Assembly (NCBI GenBank): GCA_002105175.1
Contig: MCGE01000043.1
Location: forward strand, 124,001 to 188,000
Length of the DNA: 64,000 bases
Source: Absidia repens
Taxonomy: Eukaryota > Mucoromycota > Mucoromycetes > Mucorales > Cunninghamellaceae
Direction of reading: 5' to 3'
Both the position numbers and the translations under genes were made by a program. Positions 11,229-19,715 of the stretch are shown here, one piece after another; position 1 is the stretch's first letter; the number at the start of each line of letters is the position of its first letter. The notes below the pieces were generated by a model that saw only the letters and a list, made by a program, of their open reading frames with translations, was not told where the DNA came from and made no database searches.

Positions 11229-11590
11229 TGCCCCTCCCCTATAAGAGCGGCACCGGCGATTTGCTCCCATTCGTCAGAGCTTGCCAATTTTTTCAGCACC
11301 GTGTTGATGTGTCGGCGGCTTGTTGTTGGTTCATGTAAAGTTTCAGTCACCAGACGTTGCTTTTGTTGGCGGTATGCGATGAGCCCCAAGGTATTAGTAG
11401 GTCGGTCCAACTTGAGGTGTATATACTCCAAAAGAATTGGCACCAAGTTATTTTTCAATGTGGCGGCTCTGGCCCAGTGATGCTGGCGTTCCGAATATGC
11501 GTGGCTTTCATAGCAGGCAAAATGTTGCACCGCCATGGCTTCGAGATATGTGAGCTGTTCTTGTTCAGAGAGGGTCCAGGTGGAGTTCAT
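11156..11590 (-). CDS. ORF3 of element A, unrecognised accessory protein
   Basis: 144 residues. It shares with ORF3 of B and C the N-terminus TWTL, a central ERQH, a hydrophobic block LVPILLEY (LIPSLLNL in B), and a C-terminal block LFGLRELMNWA. The frame runs through the polypurine tract (codons for GEGHV at about 11224-11239) and then 73 bp into the 3' LTR, where it stops. No signal peptide, membrane segment, zinc finger or enzyme motif is visible, so it does not look like an envelope protein. Preservation in three diverged elements implies selection for a function in the element's life cycle (inference). Confidence 0.8.
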   Translation of the reverse strand: MNSTWTLSEQEQLTYLEAMAVQHFACYESHAYSERQHHWARAATLKNNLVPILLEYIHLKLDRPTNTLGLIAYRQQKQRLVTETLHEPTTSRRHINTVLKKLASSDEWEQIAGAALIGEGHVNDELDLANLFGLRELMNWATGE

Positions 11591-11663
11591 GTTTATAGTG
11601 ATGTATTGATTGAAAAAAAGTATACGGAAAGTTTCGCTTTTTCCTTGGCCTTGATATATATAT

Positions 11664-11703
<40 letters not shown>

Positions 11704-11833
11704 GAATCATTAGAGATGAATGAGCACCAACTATATTATTTTTTTTCTTTTGCACCAATTATATGTATATAGCACCAGATATATGAGAGTTTTTAAGTGC
11801 CCAGTATGTGTTCACCAAATATAATTTGTCTTC
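11591..11833 (-). other. Spacer in element A where integrase is missing
   Basis: Holds a T run on + (11667-11700; poly-A in mRNA sense) and several CACCAA/GCACCA motifs (for example 11719 and 11771) on +. No integrase remnant is recognisable. Confidence 0.7.
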
Positions 11834-13144
11834 TTAGTAGCCGAGCCTGCTCATAAAATCAACAGCTTGGTGTAGTTTACCAGATTTGTACCTTAGTTCA
11901 AAATCGTATTCGGTTAGGTATTGTACCCATCTTGCCACTATGCCAGAAATTTTCGGTGATTCAATTATCCATTTCAGAGGTTGATGGTCTGTGATCACAA
12001 TAAACTTTTGCCCTAATAAATAAGGTCTAAATTGTTGTACGGCAAATACTAAAGCCAAACATTCCAACTTGCTTGCGCCATAGTTTTTTTCAGCTGCCCG
12101 TAATCCTCTACTTGAAAATATAATAGGGTGTTCCTTGCCATCTTCATCCTTTTGACATAATATGGCACCTAGTCCCAGTTTGCTGCCATCACAGTGTACT
12201 ATAAATTCTTTTTCAAAATTAGGCCTCTTCAATATTGGCGTAGTTGTGAGCATTGTTTTTAAAGTTTCAAATGCTTTTGTTTCTTCTATTCCCCAGCTTG
12301 TACGATCGTTCTTGGTTTGATTGTGTAAGGGTCGTGCTATTTTGGCAAAGTCCTTGATAAAACGGCGGTAGTATGACGCTAAGCCAATAAATCCCCTCAC
12401 TTGTTTGATTGTAGTGGGTACCGGATAATTTTTCACTTTCTTGATTTTTTCTTCATCGGTCTTGATTCCGTCACTGGTTATGATGTATCCCAGGAATTTT
12501 AATTCACTTCTAAAGAAGGTACATTTTTCCACATTAAATAAAAGTCCACCTTTCCGAGTGAATCTGAATAGTTGTTCCAGATCGAGTAGGTGTTGGTCCG
12601 TATTTTTTGAATGGACATTTAAATCGTCAATAAAGGCGACTAGACATTTATGCAAAAGTTGCTGATAGCATAAATCTATTAATCTTTGGAAGCATGCTGG
12701 TGATCCTTTTAATCCCATCGGTAGTGTGATATATTCATAAACTCCAAATTTTGTTGTAAAACCAGTTAAAGGTTTGCTTTTTTCATTCAAAGGTACTTGA
12801 TGAAATCCTGATCGTAGATCCAAAGCTGAAAAAATACGTGAATCACCCAATTCATCTATTAAATCATCGATCCGCGGAAGTGGATATGGATCGTCCCTAG
12901 TTTGTTGATTTAATTTTCTATAGTCCACTACCATTCGATATTCACCATTTTTTTTCTTCACCAATATTATAGGAGATGTATAAGGTGTATTAGAAGGCTT
13001 GATAATTCCCACTTTACATAGTTTATCCAATTCTGCCTTAAGATGCTTTGATTCCTCAGGACTTATTCTGTAGGGCCTGTGTCTTATAGGGGTGACTTCC
13101 TTTTCGAGAACAATTTCATGCTCAGTTAGATTTGTTAATCCCAT
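11834..13144 (-). pseudogene. pol: Element A pol, 3' part: reverse transcriptase and RNase H (out of frame with PR)
   Basis: Encodes the RT core with ITLPMGLKGSPACFQRL, the catalytic motif CLVAFIDDLNVHSK and LKFLGYIITSDGIKTDEEKI, then RNase H (FIVHCDGSKLGLGAILCQ, ITDHQPLKWI), ending at the conserved tail SRLGY-stop. The same frame is open upstream to about 13224 and matches the continuous pol of B there. A single missing G at about 13225, compared with B, separates it from the PR ORF. The domain itself looks undamaged. Given as a pseudogene because pol is interrupted. Confidence 0.88.
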
Positions 13145-13218
13145 CTTGTCATTATTCCAATCGAATATATCTTGATAGTGTTGTATTAGTTTATAGAATT
13201 TTCTTTTCTGTTCTGGGG

Positions 13219-14841
13219 TTACTTCTCCATCTGTAGTTTTTGTATAATGTTTGGATCCAATATAATTTCCTTGCCATCATCCTGGTTAAAAATAGATTCA
13301 TATGTTTCAGCTGAATTCCAGGTTTTTAATTCATAGGCACTGTATTCCATTATTTCTTCATTTTGATCATTTAGTAATTGAGTGTGGAATTCCCCAAGTA
13401 CTTGTTCCGGTGGTATTCGCATTTCCTCTTCGGTTTGGTTAATAAAGCTTAGTGAATTTTCTTTATTGCGAATATTTATCATGCTGGCCAAAGGTTGGTA
13501 AACAAAAGAGGCTTCATGACTGTCGGGATTTAAATTTATGCAGCAGGCTGCATAAGGTGGAATATTCAAACCGGCATTCTGTGTAGATACTGTTAGTGTA
13601 TTTTCTATATTATTTTCACTTACTCGTATATTTTGTTCAAGGCTATCCATGATATATAATTCTTCTTCTGATTCTGATTTTTCATCATGTTCCCATCCTT
13701 CTGATTCGGTTTCTTCATCTGTTGAACTTTCTTCTGAATCTTCAGATTCATCTTGTGACCATCCAATATCTTTTTCATCTGCTTGATAATGTACATGATT
13801 CACTTTTATGGGCACAAACTTTTTATCGGTTGATTTGACATAAGTAATAGGTATCTTTTGTCGCTGCCGTTTATATGTGAGCTTTAAATATCCTGTTTTA
13901 AAGTCGATAATAGCTTGCACATGGCTCAACCAGTTATTTCCCAAAATAAAATGCGCAGGACACCTTGGTATCACTTCCATATTTGATGGAATAATAATTT
14001 CATTCCCCACATTAATTGGTACGTCTTGTATCATCCCCAAGGTAGGCTGTTTATTTCCATTTCCAAGTGTGAATACACTATTTGAAGATGTATCGATTTC
14101 CAAATCCAAAGCCTTCATCATACTTCTTGACATACATGATCTGGAGGCACCACAATCGACTAGGCCTTTTATTTTTTTATCACCTATTTGGAATTCAGCA
14201 TAGACTGCGGTTGTGACTACATCGGTTTCTTCCATTGTATTCATTGTGACATCTTTGTCTGTATCTTCAGTGGGAATTCTTTTGTGTCTTTGATCCCTAC
14301 AAGCTTTTACTAATTTTGTTCTTAGTGGTGTAGCTATTTTTAATAATTCACCCAGTTCAATATTTGCTTTTTGTTGAAACACATCTTGCACAATATCATA
14401 TTTAATGTTGGGTGTGGTGTATTTTCGCCGAGTTACTTTTTTTGTGGATTTTTCTATTTCAGGGGTAACTGTTGATTTTGGTGTAACAATTTCCTGAATA
14501 TCAATATCCTCATTTATAGGTCGATTATTTTCAAGGTCTTGACCTATTTGTTCCTTATGATGTTTTATGGCTTGATTTCCCTTTTTATTTTTTGGTGTTG
14601 GTTTTGTGATAACCTTTCTGTTGGAAGCAGTTTTAACTTCAGGTGGTTTTTCTTCCCGATGTGATGCTGCCACATAAAAATCTTGATAATAGTCATCCTC
14701 ATTATCTTCGGTTAATAATATGTTGAAGTCCTGATTGGAACTTTGTTGTGGATTAGATTTATACAATTCATTTGAATTTTTGTTGATGGTTTTTTGATGT
14801 TGGTGAGCCAATTGACCATCATTCACAATTGGCTGTTGAAG
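13219..14841 (-). CDS. pol: Element A pol, 5' part: aspartic protease region
   Basis: Entered by -1 frameshift from gag at 14841-14847; no ATG is needed, and the frame at the gag stop reads through GTG 14826. The N-terminal half is polar and disordered (Lys/Glu/Asn). The retroviral-type protease motif is VDCGASRSCMS, with Cys in the third position instead of the usual Ser/Thr, followed by FILGNNWL, the conserved ILG block. An acidic linker precedes the RT region. The frame ends early at 13219 because of a 1-bp deletion; in B and C this frame continues into RT. Confidence 0.85.
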   Translation of the reverse strand, partial: LQQPIVNDGQLAHQHQKTINKNSNELYKSNPQQSSNQDFNILLTEDNEDDYYQDFYVAASHREEKPPEVKTASNRKVITKPTPKNKKGNQAIKHHKEQIGQDLENNRPINEDIDIQEIVTPKSTVTPEIEKSTKKVTRRKYTTPNIKYDIVQDVFQQKANIELGELLKIATPLRTKLVKACRDQRHKRIPTEDTDKDVTMNTMEETDVVTTAVYAEFQIGDKKIKGLVDCGASRSCMSRSMMKALDLEIDTSSNSVFTLGNGNKQPTLGMIQDVPINVGNEIIIPSNMEVIPRCPAHFILGNNWLSHVQAIIDFKTGYLKLTYKRQRQKIPITYVKSTDKKFVPIKVNHVHYQADEKDIGWSQDESEDSEESSTDEETESEGWEHDEKSESEEELYIMDSLEQNIRVSENNIENTLTVSTQNAGLNIPPYAACCINLNPDSHEASFVYQPLASMINIRNKENSLSFINQTEEEMRIPPEQVLGEFHTQLLNDQNEEIMEYSAYELKTWNSAETYESIFNQDDGKEIILDPNIIQKLQMEK

Positions 14842-14847
14842 TTTTTT
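14807..14847 (-). promoter_or_regulatory. -1 ribosomal frameshift signal, element A
   Basis: The slippery heptamer A_AAA_AAC (14847-14841 on the minus strand) is in the gag frame, five codons before the gag stop. After a 7-nt spacer comes a perfect 8-bp hairpin, GCCAATTG (14833-14826) with CAATTGGC (14814-14807), loop 11 nt. Slipping -1 enters the pol frame exactly. Confidence 0.88.
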
Positions 14848-15893
14848 GACAAGTTTTGTTTATGCAAATTGGAGGGTTGCTGAGTTTGATTCTCATTTTG
14901 GCGTTGGTAACCATTATTTCGTGGCCTATATTCTTGTTGCCTATTATTTCCATATTGCTGAGCACCAAATGTGTGGCTTTGATATCTATTATAATTATTT
15001 CTGAATCTGTTTTGTTGATATCCTTGTCCTTGACTCATTTCCTGTCTTATCGTTTGACGGATTAGTTCTTGAATGTCATCAGGTTCAGTTATTTCTTGGG
15101 GTTTGCATGTCTTTTTTAATTTTTTATCTTCAATAAAAATATTGTCGGACTTCTGGCTCATTTTATCAGCCACTAAGGTTGCAAGCTTTTCCAAGAAACC
15201 ATTTTGATTTAAATCGTCTTCATCCACTGAAGTATCCATAACATTTAAGCTAGTGGGTTGTATCATAGGCATGCTATTAGCAAAATTAAAAGATTTAGCC
15301 TTCTTGATGGTACTTTTTGTTCCATTTGTGGTTTGATTTATATTTTCTGATCGATAGGCCTTCCACCAATCTTCTGAATGCTTTTTCCATTCTTCTAAGG
15401 TAGTGGCTCCAAAGGCTAAACAGTGTGCTCTAATAGGAGGAAGCAGTCCTGTTCTGAATCGATTCAATAACACAGTTTGATCAGTACTTTCTGCCAATTT
15501 AGCAGCTGATCTCAATCTTGTATAGTATGACTGGGGTCTTTCATCATTTTCTTGAGCCATATCATTGTATGCAAAGTTATATTGCTGGATTAATTCAGTT
15601 GTGACATATTGATCCTTTAAAGCATCAATGGCACCATGATATGTTAAAGGTCCCTTGAGAGTATCTTGCCAATCTTCCATGAAAGCTTCAGCTTCTCCAT
15701 ATAAAAGAGAATTGAGAATAATAATTTTTCGATCATTGGCAGTAATGTTAGTCAGGGCAAAGTAGTTGTCCAATAATTTTTTAAATTGACGGAAGTCTTC
15801 TCCTTCCTTTGCAGAAAAAGTAATAACACGGGGCTTAAGTCCCTTGAGGTGTTGCTCATGTGTGCCAGCCAACACAGTATGTTCTTGATCCAT
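14823..15893 (-). CDS. gag: Element A Gag
   Basis: 356 residues from ATG 15893. The N-terminal two thirds resemble a retrotransposon capsid: GEDFRQFKKLLDNYFAL, ILNSLLYGEAEAFMEDW, YYTRLRSAAKLAE, LLNRFRTGLLPPIRAHC. The C-terminal third is rich in Asn, Gln, Arg and Tyr and may bind nucleic acid; it holds no CCHC zinc knuckle. It ends SKNFNSQL-TGA, and the last codons carry the frameshift site to pol. It builds the virus-like particle. Closely related to gag of B. Confidence 0.9.
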   Translation of the reverse strand: MDQEHTVLAGTHEQHLKGLKPRVITFSAKEGEDFRQFKKLLDNYFALTNITANDRKIIILNSLLYGEAEAFMEDWQDTLKGPLTYHGAIDALKDQYVTTELIQQYNFAYNDMAQENDERPQSYYTRLRSAAKLAESTDQTVLLNRFRTGLLPPIRAHCLAFGATTLEEWKKHSEDWWKAYRSENINQTTNGTKSTIKKAKSFNFANSMPMIQPTSLNVMDTSVDEDDLNQNGFLEKLATLVADKMSQKSDNIFIEDKKLKKTCKPQEITEPDDIQELIRQTIRQEMSQGQGYQQNRFRNNYNRYQSHTFGAQQYGNNRQQEYRPRNNGYQRQNENQTQQPSNLHKQNLSKNFNSQL

Positions 15894-15961
15894 GTTTGAT
15901 ATGATCTTAATGTTTCTTGTAGTTGTTTATAAAAATTGACTTGATTTTTTTTTTTTTGTAG

Positions 15962-15979
15962 CCCCTGTAGTGAGCACCA
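15962..15979 (-). promoter_or_regulatory. Primer binding site, element A
   Basis: The minus strand reads TGGTGCTCACTACAGGGG, 4 nt inside the 5' LTR. It is 18 nt, starts with TGG as expected for pairing with a tRNA 3' CCA end, and is identical in B and C. The donor tRNA is not identified. Confidence 0.85.
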
Positions 15980-15983
15980 AATA

Positions 15984-16767
15984 TGTTACGGGTATTTTTG
16001 AGTTAATAAATAAAGTGATGTACCAAATATGTATGGTTTGTTAGAGTAATAAGAGCCGTAACGGTATGAAAATAACCTTTTAGTTAAGTTCAAATTGTAT
16101 TTTACACCAAATAGATAGTGTATAAGTATTTTCTTGTTCTTGCTTGAACGGATTTGCAGCGAGGACCAAAATTTATTTTTCCCCTGAATCGGAATTTGAA
16201 ATGTCCTTTTTTGTTTACTTGACTTGTAGTCTTGAAAAATAGAGAGTACCAAATACCCAAATAAATTATTTGATATAAGTAGAAAGTACCAGATATGTTA
16301 TTGGTAATAAGTAGTGAGCACCAGAACCTTTGTAGATAAAGTCCAACTTGAAATAAAAGAAGTTTTAAGAAGAAAACTTGATAAAATAAAATAAAGTAGA
16401 AGTATTGACCTTAGCTGGTTCAATAAAAATAAAAAAGAGTATAGCTGACTCTGAAAATAAAATAAATAAAGATTTCTATAGCAAAATAGAAATGACTTGA
16501 TAACTTGATGTTTTTATAAAAAAACTTTAGACTAAACTTTTTATTGATAACTGAGTAAAGTAAGAGAAAACTAAGGAAAAAATAATTTATAACAAAAAGT
16601 TCGCCCTTTTATACTAATTTGAAAAGCGGAGTATGATGATAGTTGATGAAAGCGGAGTATATGAAGTTGACGAAGATGACAAGCTGTGGCGTATTCATTC
16701 ACCAGTGGCCCAGTTCATCAGTTCTCGGAGACCAAAAAGGTTAGCTAAATCCAGCTCGTCGTTGACA
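15984..16767 (-). repeat. 5' LTR of element A (784 bp)
   Basis: Promoter LTR of A. A TATA-like box lies on the minus strand at about 16608-16616 and the GAGCACCAGAAC motif near 16317-16327. Its 3' boundary on the element strand (15984) is followed by the primer binding site. Confidence 0.94.
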
Positions 16768-16797
16768 TGGCAAATGTATCGCGGAAGTCATGGGAAT

Positions 16798-16805
16798 TGT
16801 TACGG
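16798..16805 (-). repeat. First 8 bp (on +) of the 3' LTR of C
   Basis: TGTTACGG, cut from the rest of the LTR (24912-25691) by B. It is recognised because the GAAT duplication precedes it and the intact LTR at 31842 starts TGTTACGGCTATTTTGGG. Confidence 0.9.
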
Positions 16806-17665
16806 TGTTGTGGCTGTTTTTAAGTTTTGTTATAAGTGAATACCAATTATGTTATGGTAGACTTGATGTTTTTGATGTTATTTGTATAGTTTGGTATAGA
16901 TAGAATAGTATCTTGCACCAAATGTGTCTTGTAATAAATTAATTTTTCTTCCTAGTGAAAGTCAAGAGCGATTTATTTTTCTCTGGACGGAATTTGAAAT
17001 TTCCTTTTTTGTTTACTTGACTTGTAGTCTTGAAAAATAGAAAGTACCAAATATCCAAATAAATTATTTGATATAAGTAGAAAGTACCAGATATGTTATT
17101 GGTAATAAGTAGTGAGCACCAGAACTTTTGTAGATAAAGTCCAACTTGAAATAAAAGAAGTTTTAAAAAGTAAAACTTGATAAAATAAAATAAAGTAGAA
17201 GTATTGACCTTAGCTGGTTCAATAAAAATAAAAAAGAGTATAATTGACTCTGAAATAAAATAAATAAAGATCTCTATAGCAAAATAGAAATAACTTGATA
17301 ACTTGATAACTTGGTAATTTGGTGGTTATAAAAAAACCTTTGTACTGACTTTTATTTGTTAAATGAGAAAAGTATATAGAAAAAACTGAAAAAACTAAAG
17401 AGAAAGAAAAGGATAATAATAAAAAGTTGGCTATTTATACTAAAAAATTGATATCTATAGAGATGGTTTGTTTTTGTGTTTTTCATCTATGGAATGTATT
17501 TTCTAATTTTTTTCGGATGTATATATGTATTTTCTATTTTTTTTGAGATGTATGAATGTATTTTCCATTGACTAGTTTTCATTCATGGCCCAGTCCATTA
17601 ATTGGTTAAAACCAAAAATGTCAGCAGCAATTTCCCCAGCGGTGTCTTCAATGCTGGACCCAACA
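16806..17665 (-). repeat. 3' LTR of element B
   Basis: 860 bp, TG..CA, matching 24048-24907. It contains the C-terminal codons of ORF3 (17572-17665). Confidence 0.95.
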
Positions 17666-18027
17666 TGCGCCTCCCCAGCGGAAACTGTTCCCACAGTGTT
17701 AAGTTTTGTCCATGGGTCCACAACCTCCAATTTCTTCAAGATGGCCGTAAGGCTTCGCTTATCTCCTCTTGCTTTTAAAAGCGAACGCACCACTTCCTTC
17801 CGTTTACTTGTATAAATTTCTTGTTCCAAAATGTTTTGGGGCTGAGTCTCGCCCAGTTGCACCAGGTTTAACAGACTAGGAATCAAAATGGTATCCACAA
17901 TATTTTGTTTTTTGTAAAAATGCTGTCTTTCCAAGAAGGTTTCATCAGCGTAATTCTTATAAGCTTGGATGGCTTGCTTTTGGTAGTAGTTGCGGTTTTC
18001 GGTGAAAAGAGTCCAGGTTGCGTCCAT
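17572..18027 (-). CDS. ORF3 of element B, unrecognised accessory protein
   Basis: 151 residues starting MDATWTLF. It aligns with ORF3 of C through LERQHFY, NIVDT.LIP.LL.LV.LGET.P, VDPWTK and the C-terminal IAADIF..NQL..W block. The polypurine tract GGGGAGGCGCA (just right of 17665) lies inside the frame and encodes GEAHV; 94 bp of the ORF are LTR. It is mostly predicted helical and polar, with no signal peptide, membrane segment or catalytic motif. Function unknown. It sits 132 bp after integrase, behind a long poly-A (in mRNA sense) spacer. Confidence 0.85.
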   Translation of the reverse strand: MDATWTLFTENRNYYQKQAIQAYKNYADETFLERQHFYKKQNIVDTILIPSLLNLVQLGETQPQNILEQEIYTSKRKEVVRSLLKARGDKRSLTAILKKLEVVDPWTKLNTVGTVSAGEAHVGSSIEDTAGEIAADIFGFNQLMDWAMNEN

Positions 18028-18117
18028 GTTGTTGTAATATGATGTTGAGTTAATAAAAATTGTATGTTAATTGTGAAAATTATAATTCTTTCTGTATTTT
18101 TTCTTGTCCCTATTTAT

Positions 18118-18157
<40 letters not shown>

Positions 18158-18159
18158 CA

Positions 18160-19482
18160 TCAGTAAAGGTGTGTACTCCAGGATTTCATTAATTGATCAT
18201 TATAAAATACATCAGGGATGTGATATAGCTTTAACCGGTTTCCATGCATGACTTTTAATTGAGGATTATCGGTTTTGTGTTCCTTTATGGTGTATACGCC
18301 TTTCTTGTGTACTTGATGAATAATATACAAACCTTCCCAGTTGTCTGATATCTTTCCAGACCATGAGTTAGGTTTAATGCCTGTAAATAATGTAACTATG
18401 TCCCCCAAATTAAATGGTGGTTTCCATTGTCGTTGTACGGCCATTACTTTCTTGTCAACAGCTTTCTTTTGGTTTTCTTGTGATTTCTTAATCATTTCTG
18501 CAGCGTCTTCTCGTATCTTTTCCAAAATAAGCATTTCTTTTTTTGAACGCGAGATCCATTGATTTTGAAATGAAGCTGAATATATTTTTAACGGTTTGTC
18601 GATCATGTTGTCGTAAGGTGTTCGTGCTTCTATGCCGTATGTAAGGTAAAACGGAGAGTATCCTGTTGATGACTGTTTTATCGTTCGGTATGCAAACAAC
18701 GCAGCTGGTAAATATTCATCCCATACTGGTTTTTCTTTTGTTGTAATTTTCTTCAAAATCGATCCAAGTGTCGAATTTAGCCGTTCTATCAGTCCATTTG
18801 CTTGTGAATTTCCAACTGTAATGGTTTTATGGTGTATGTTGTAATGAAAACAAACTGATTTGATCAGTTTACTCGCCATAGGTTTTCCATTATCGGTGAT
18901 TAAAATGTGCATTGTGCCAAATCGGGTTATTATGTCGTAAATAAATAATGCAATTTCTGCTGTCGTCTGATATTTTAATGCTTTTGCTTCCACCCATTTG
19001 GTGAGATAGTCGATTGCTGCGACAATGTATCTATATCCATTTTTAGATGTCGGTACATGTTTCACATCAATTGCCCATTGATGAAAAGGTTTAGATTTGA
19101 CCGGAATAGGGTTTAGAAATTCATTCAGGGGCTTTGGACCAGTAGTTTGGCAACGTTGACATTTTTTAACATAACTTTGTACGTCTTTTGCCATTGCTGG
19201 CCAATAATACTTGTTAGTTATCTTGAATAATGTATTGTGATATCCCATATGTCCTCCTAATGGATGTTGGTGATTCATATGCATTACTTCAGTAGCTTCT
19301 TCTTGAGTCAAAACTTGCCGTAAAGTTTGTTGGTGTATATTGTAGAAAAATAACTTTTCTTCTTGTAAAATATATTTACTTGCGTGGTGTGCCAAATAGT
19401 TCTTGTCTTTCTTTATAGCGCTTTGTGGCACCTTTAACGTGGTTAAGTATTCTTTTAGTAATGTGATTCTGTTTTCTTCCAT
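18160..19482 (-). CDS. Element B integrase (separate ORF)
   Basis: 440 residues starting MEENRITLLKEYL. Zinc-binding HHCC: H73-x4-H78 and C108-x2-C111 (KKCQRC). DDE core: D139 (WAIDVKH), D197 (LITDNGK), E233 (ANGLIERLN), a D,D-35-E spacing. The C-terminal block DNWEGLYIIHQ ... HGNRLKLY takes the place of the GPY/F module. No chromodomain follows. It inserts the cDNA into host DNA with a 4-bp stagger. Unlike the usual single Pol polyprotein, it is not fused in frame to RNase H: 233 bp and two poly-A tracts (mRNA sense) separate them. How it is translated is unclear. Confidence 0.92.
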   Translation of the reverse strand: MEENRITLLKEYLTTLKVPQSAIKKDKNYLAHHASKYILQEEKLFFYNIHQQTLRQVLTQEEATEVMHMNHQHPLGGHMGYHNTLFKITNKYYWPAMAKDVQSYVKKCQRCQTTGPKPLNEFLNPIPVKSKPFHQWAIDVKHVPTSKNGYRYIVAAIDYLTKWVEAKALKYQTTAEIALFIYDIITRFGTMHILITDNGKPMASKLIKSVCFHYNIHHKTITVGNSQANGLIERLNSTLGSILKKITTKEKPVWDEYLPAALFAYRTIKQSSTGYSPFYLTYGIEARTPYDNMIDKPLKIYSASFQNQWISRSKKEMLILEKIREDAAEMIKKSQENQKKAVDKKVMAVQRQWKPPFNLGDIVTLFTGIKPNSWSGKISDNWEGLYIIHQVHKKGVYTIKEHKTDNPQLKVMHGNRLKLYHIPDVFYNDQLMKSWSTHLY

Positions 19483-19599
19483 GATTGTTGTATTCTGCTT
19501 TGTTGATTTAATTTGGGTAATTGATTTGTGTGTCGGATTTTGAATGTGCCTCTTTTTTTTTTTTTTTTCTTCAGCACCAAATATATTTTTTTTTTGAAA

Positions 19600-19640
<41 letters not shown>

Positions 19641-19715
19641 CAGCACCAAATATATATATATATATTCTTCTTTTAGCACTAAATATATGTTATTGGATAT
19701 ATGTTTTATGTGATT
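19483..19715 (-). other. Spacer between RNase H and integrase of B
   Basis: T runs on + at about 19551-19569 and 19602-19640 (poly-A in mRNA sense), with TCAGCACCAAATATA at about 19571-19585 and 19639-19653 and a variant near 19673. On the element strand these read TTGGTGCTGA, like the start of the primer binding site. Confidence 0.7.

Larger units (their letters stand above)
10444..16767 (-). mobile_element. LTR retrotransposon A (Ty3/Gypsy-type), integrase-less
   Basis: Two LTRs (10444-11228 and 15984-16767) flank gag, a broken pol and ORF3. The 4-bp duplication TGGC is at 10440-10443 and 16768-16771. LTRs begin TG and end CA. By eye they differ only by one A in an A run near 10978, so the insertion is young. 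Compared with B and C there is no integrase ORF: RNase H ends at 11834 and ORF3 starts at 11590. Pol also has a 1-bp deletion. The element is therefore defective alone, but it was mobilised recently, presumably with proteins supplied by a relative (inference). Confidence 0.93.

Noticed and set aside
11094..11480. 128-codon + frame overlapping ORF3 of A
   Set aside because: Antisense shadow; the minus frame has homologues in B and C while this one does not.
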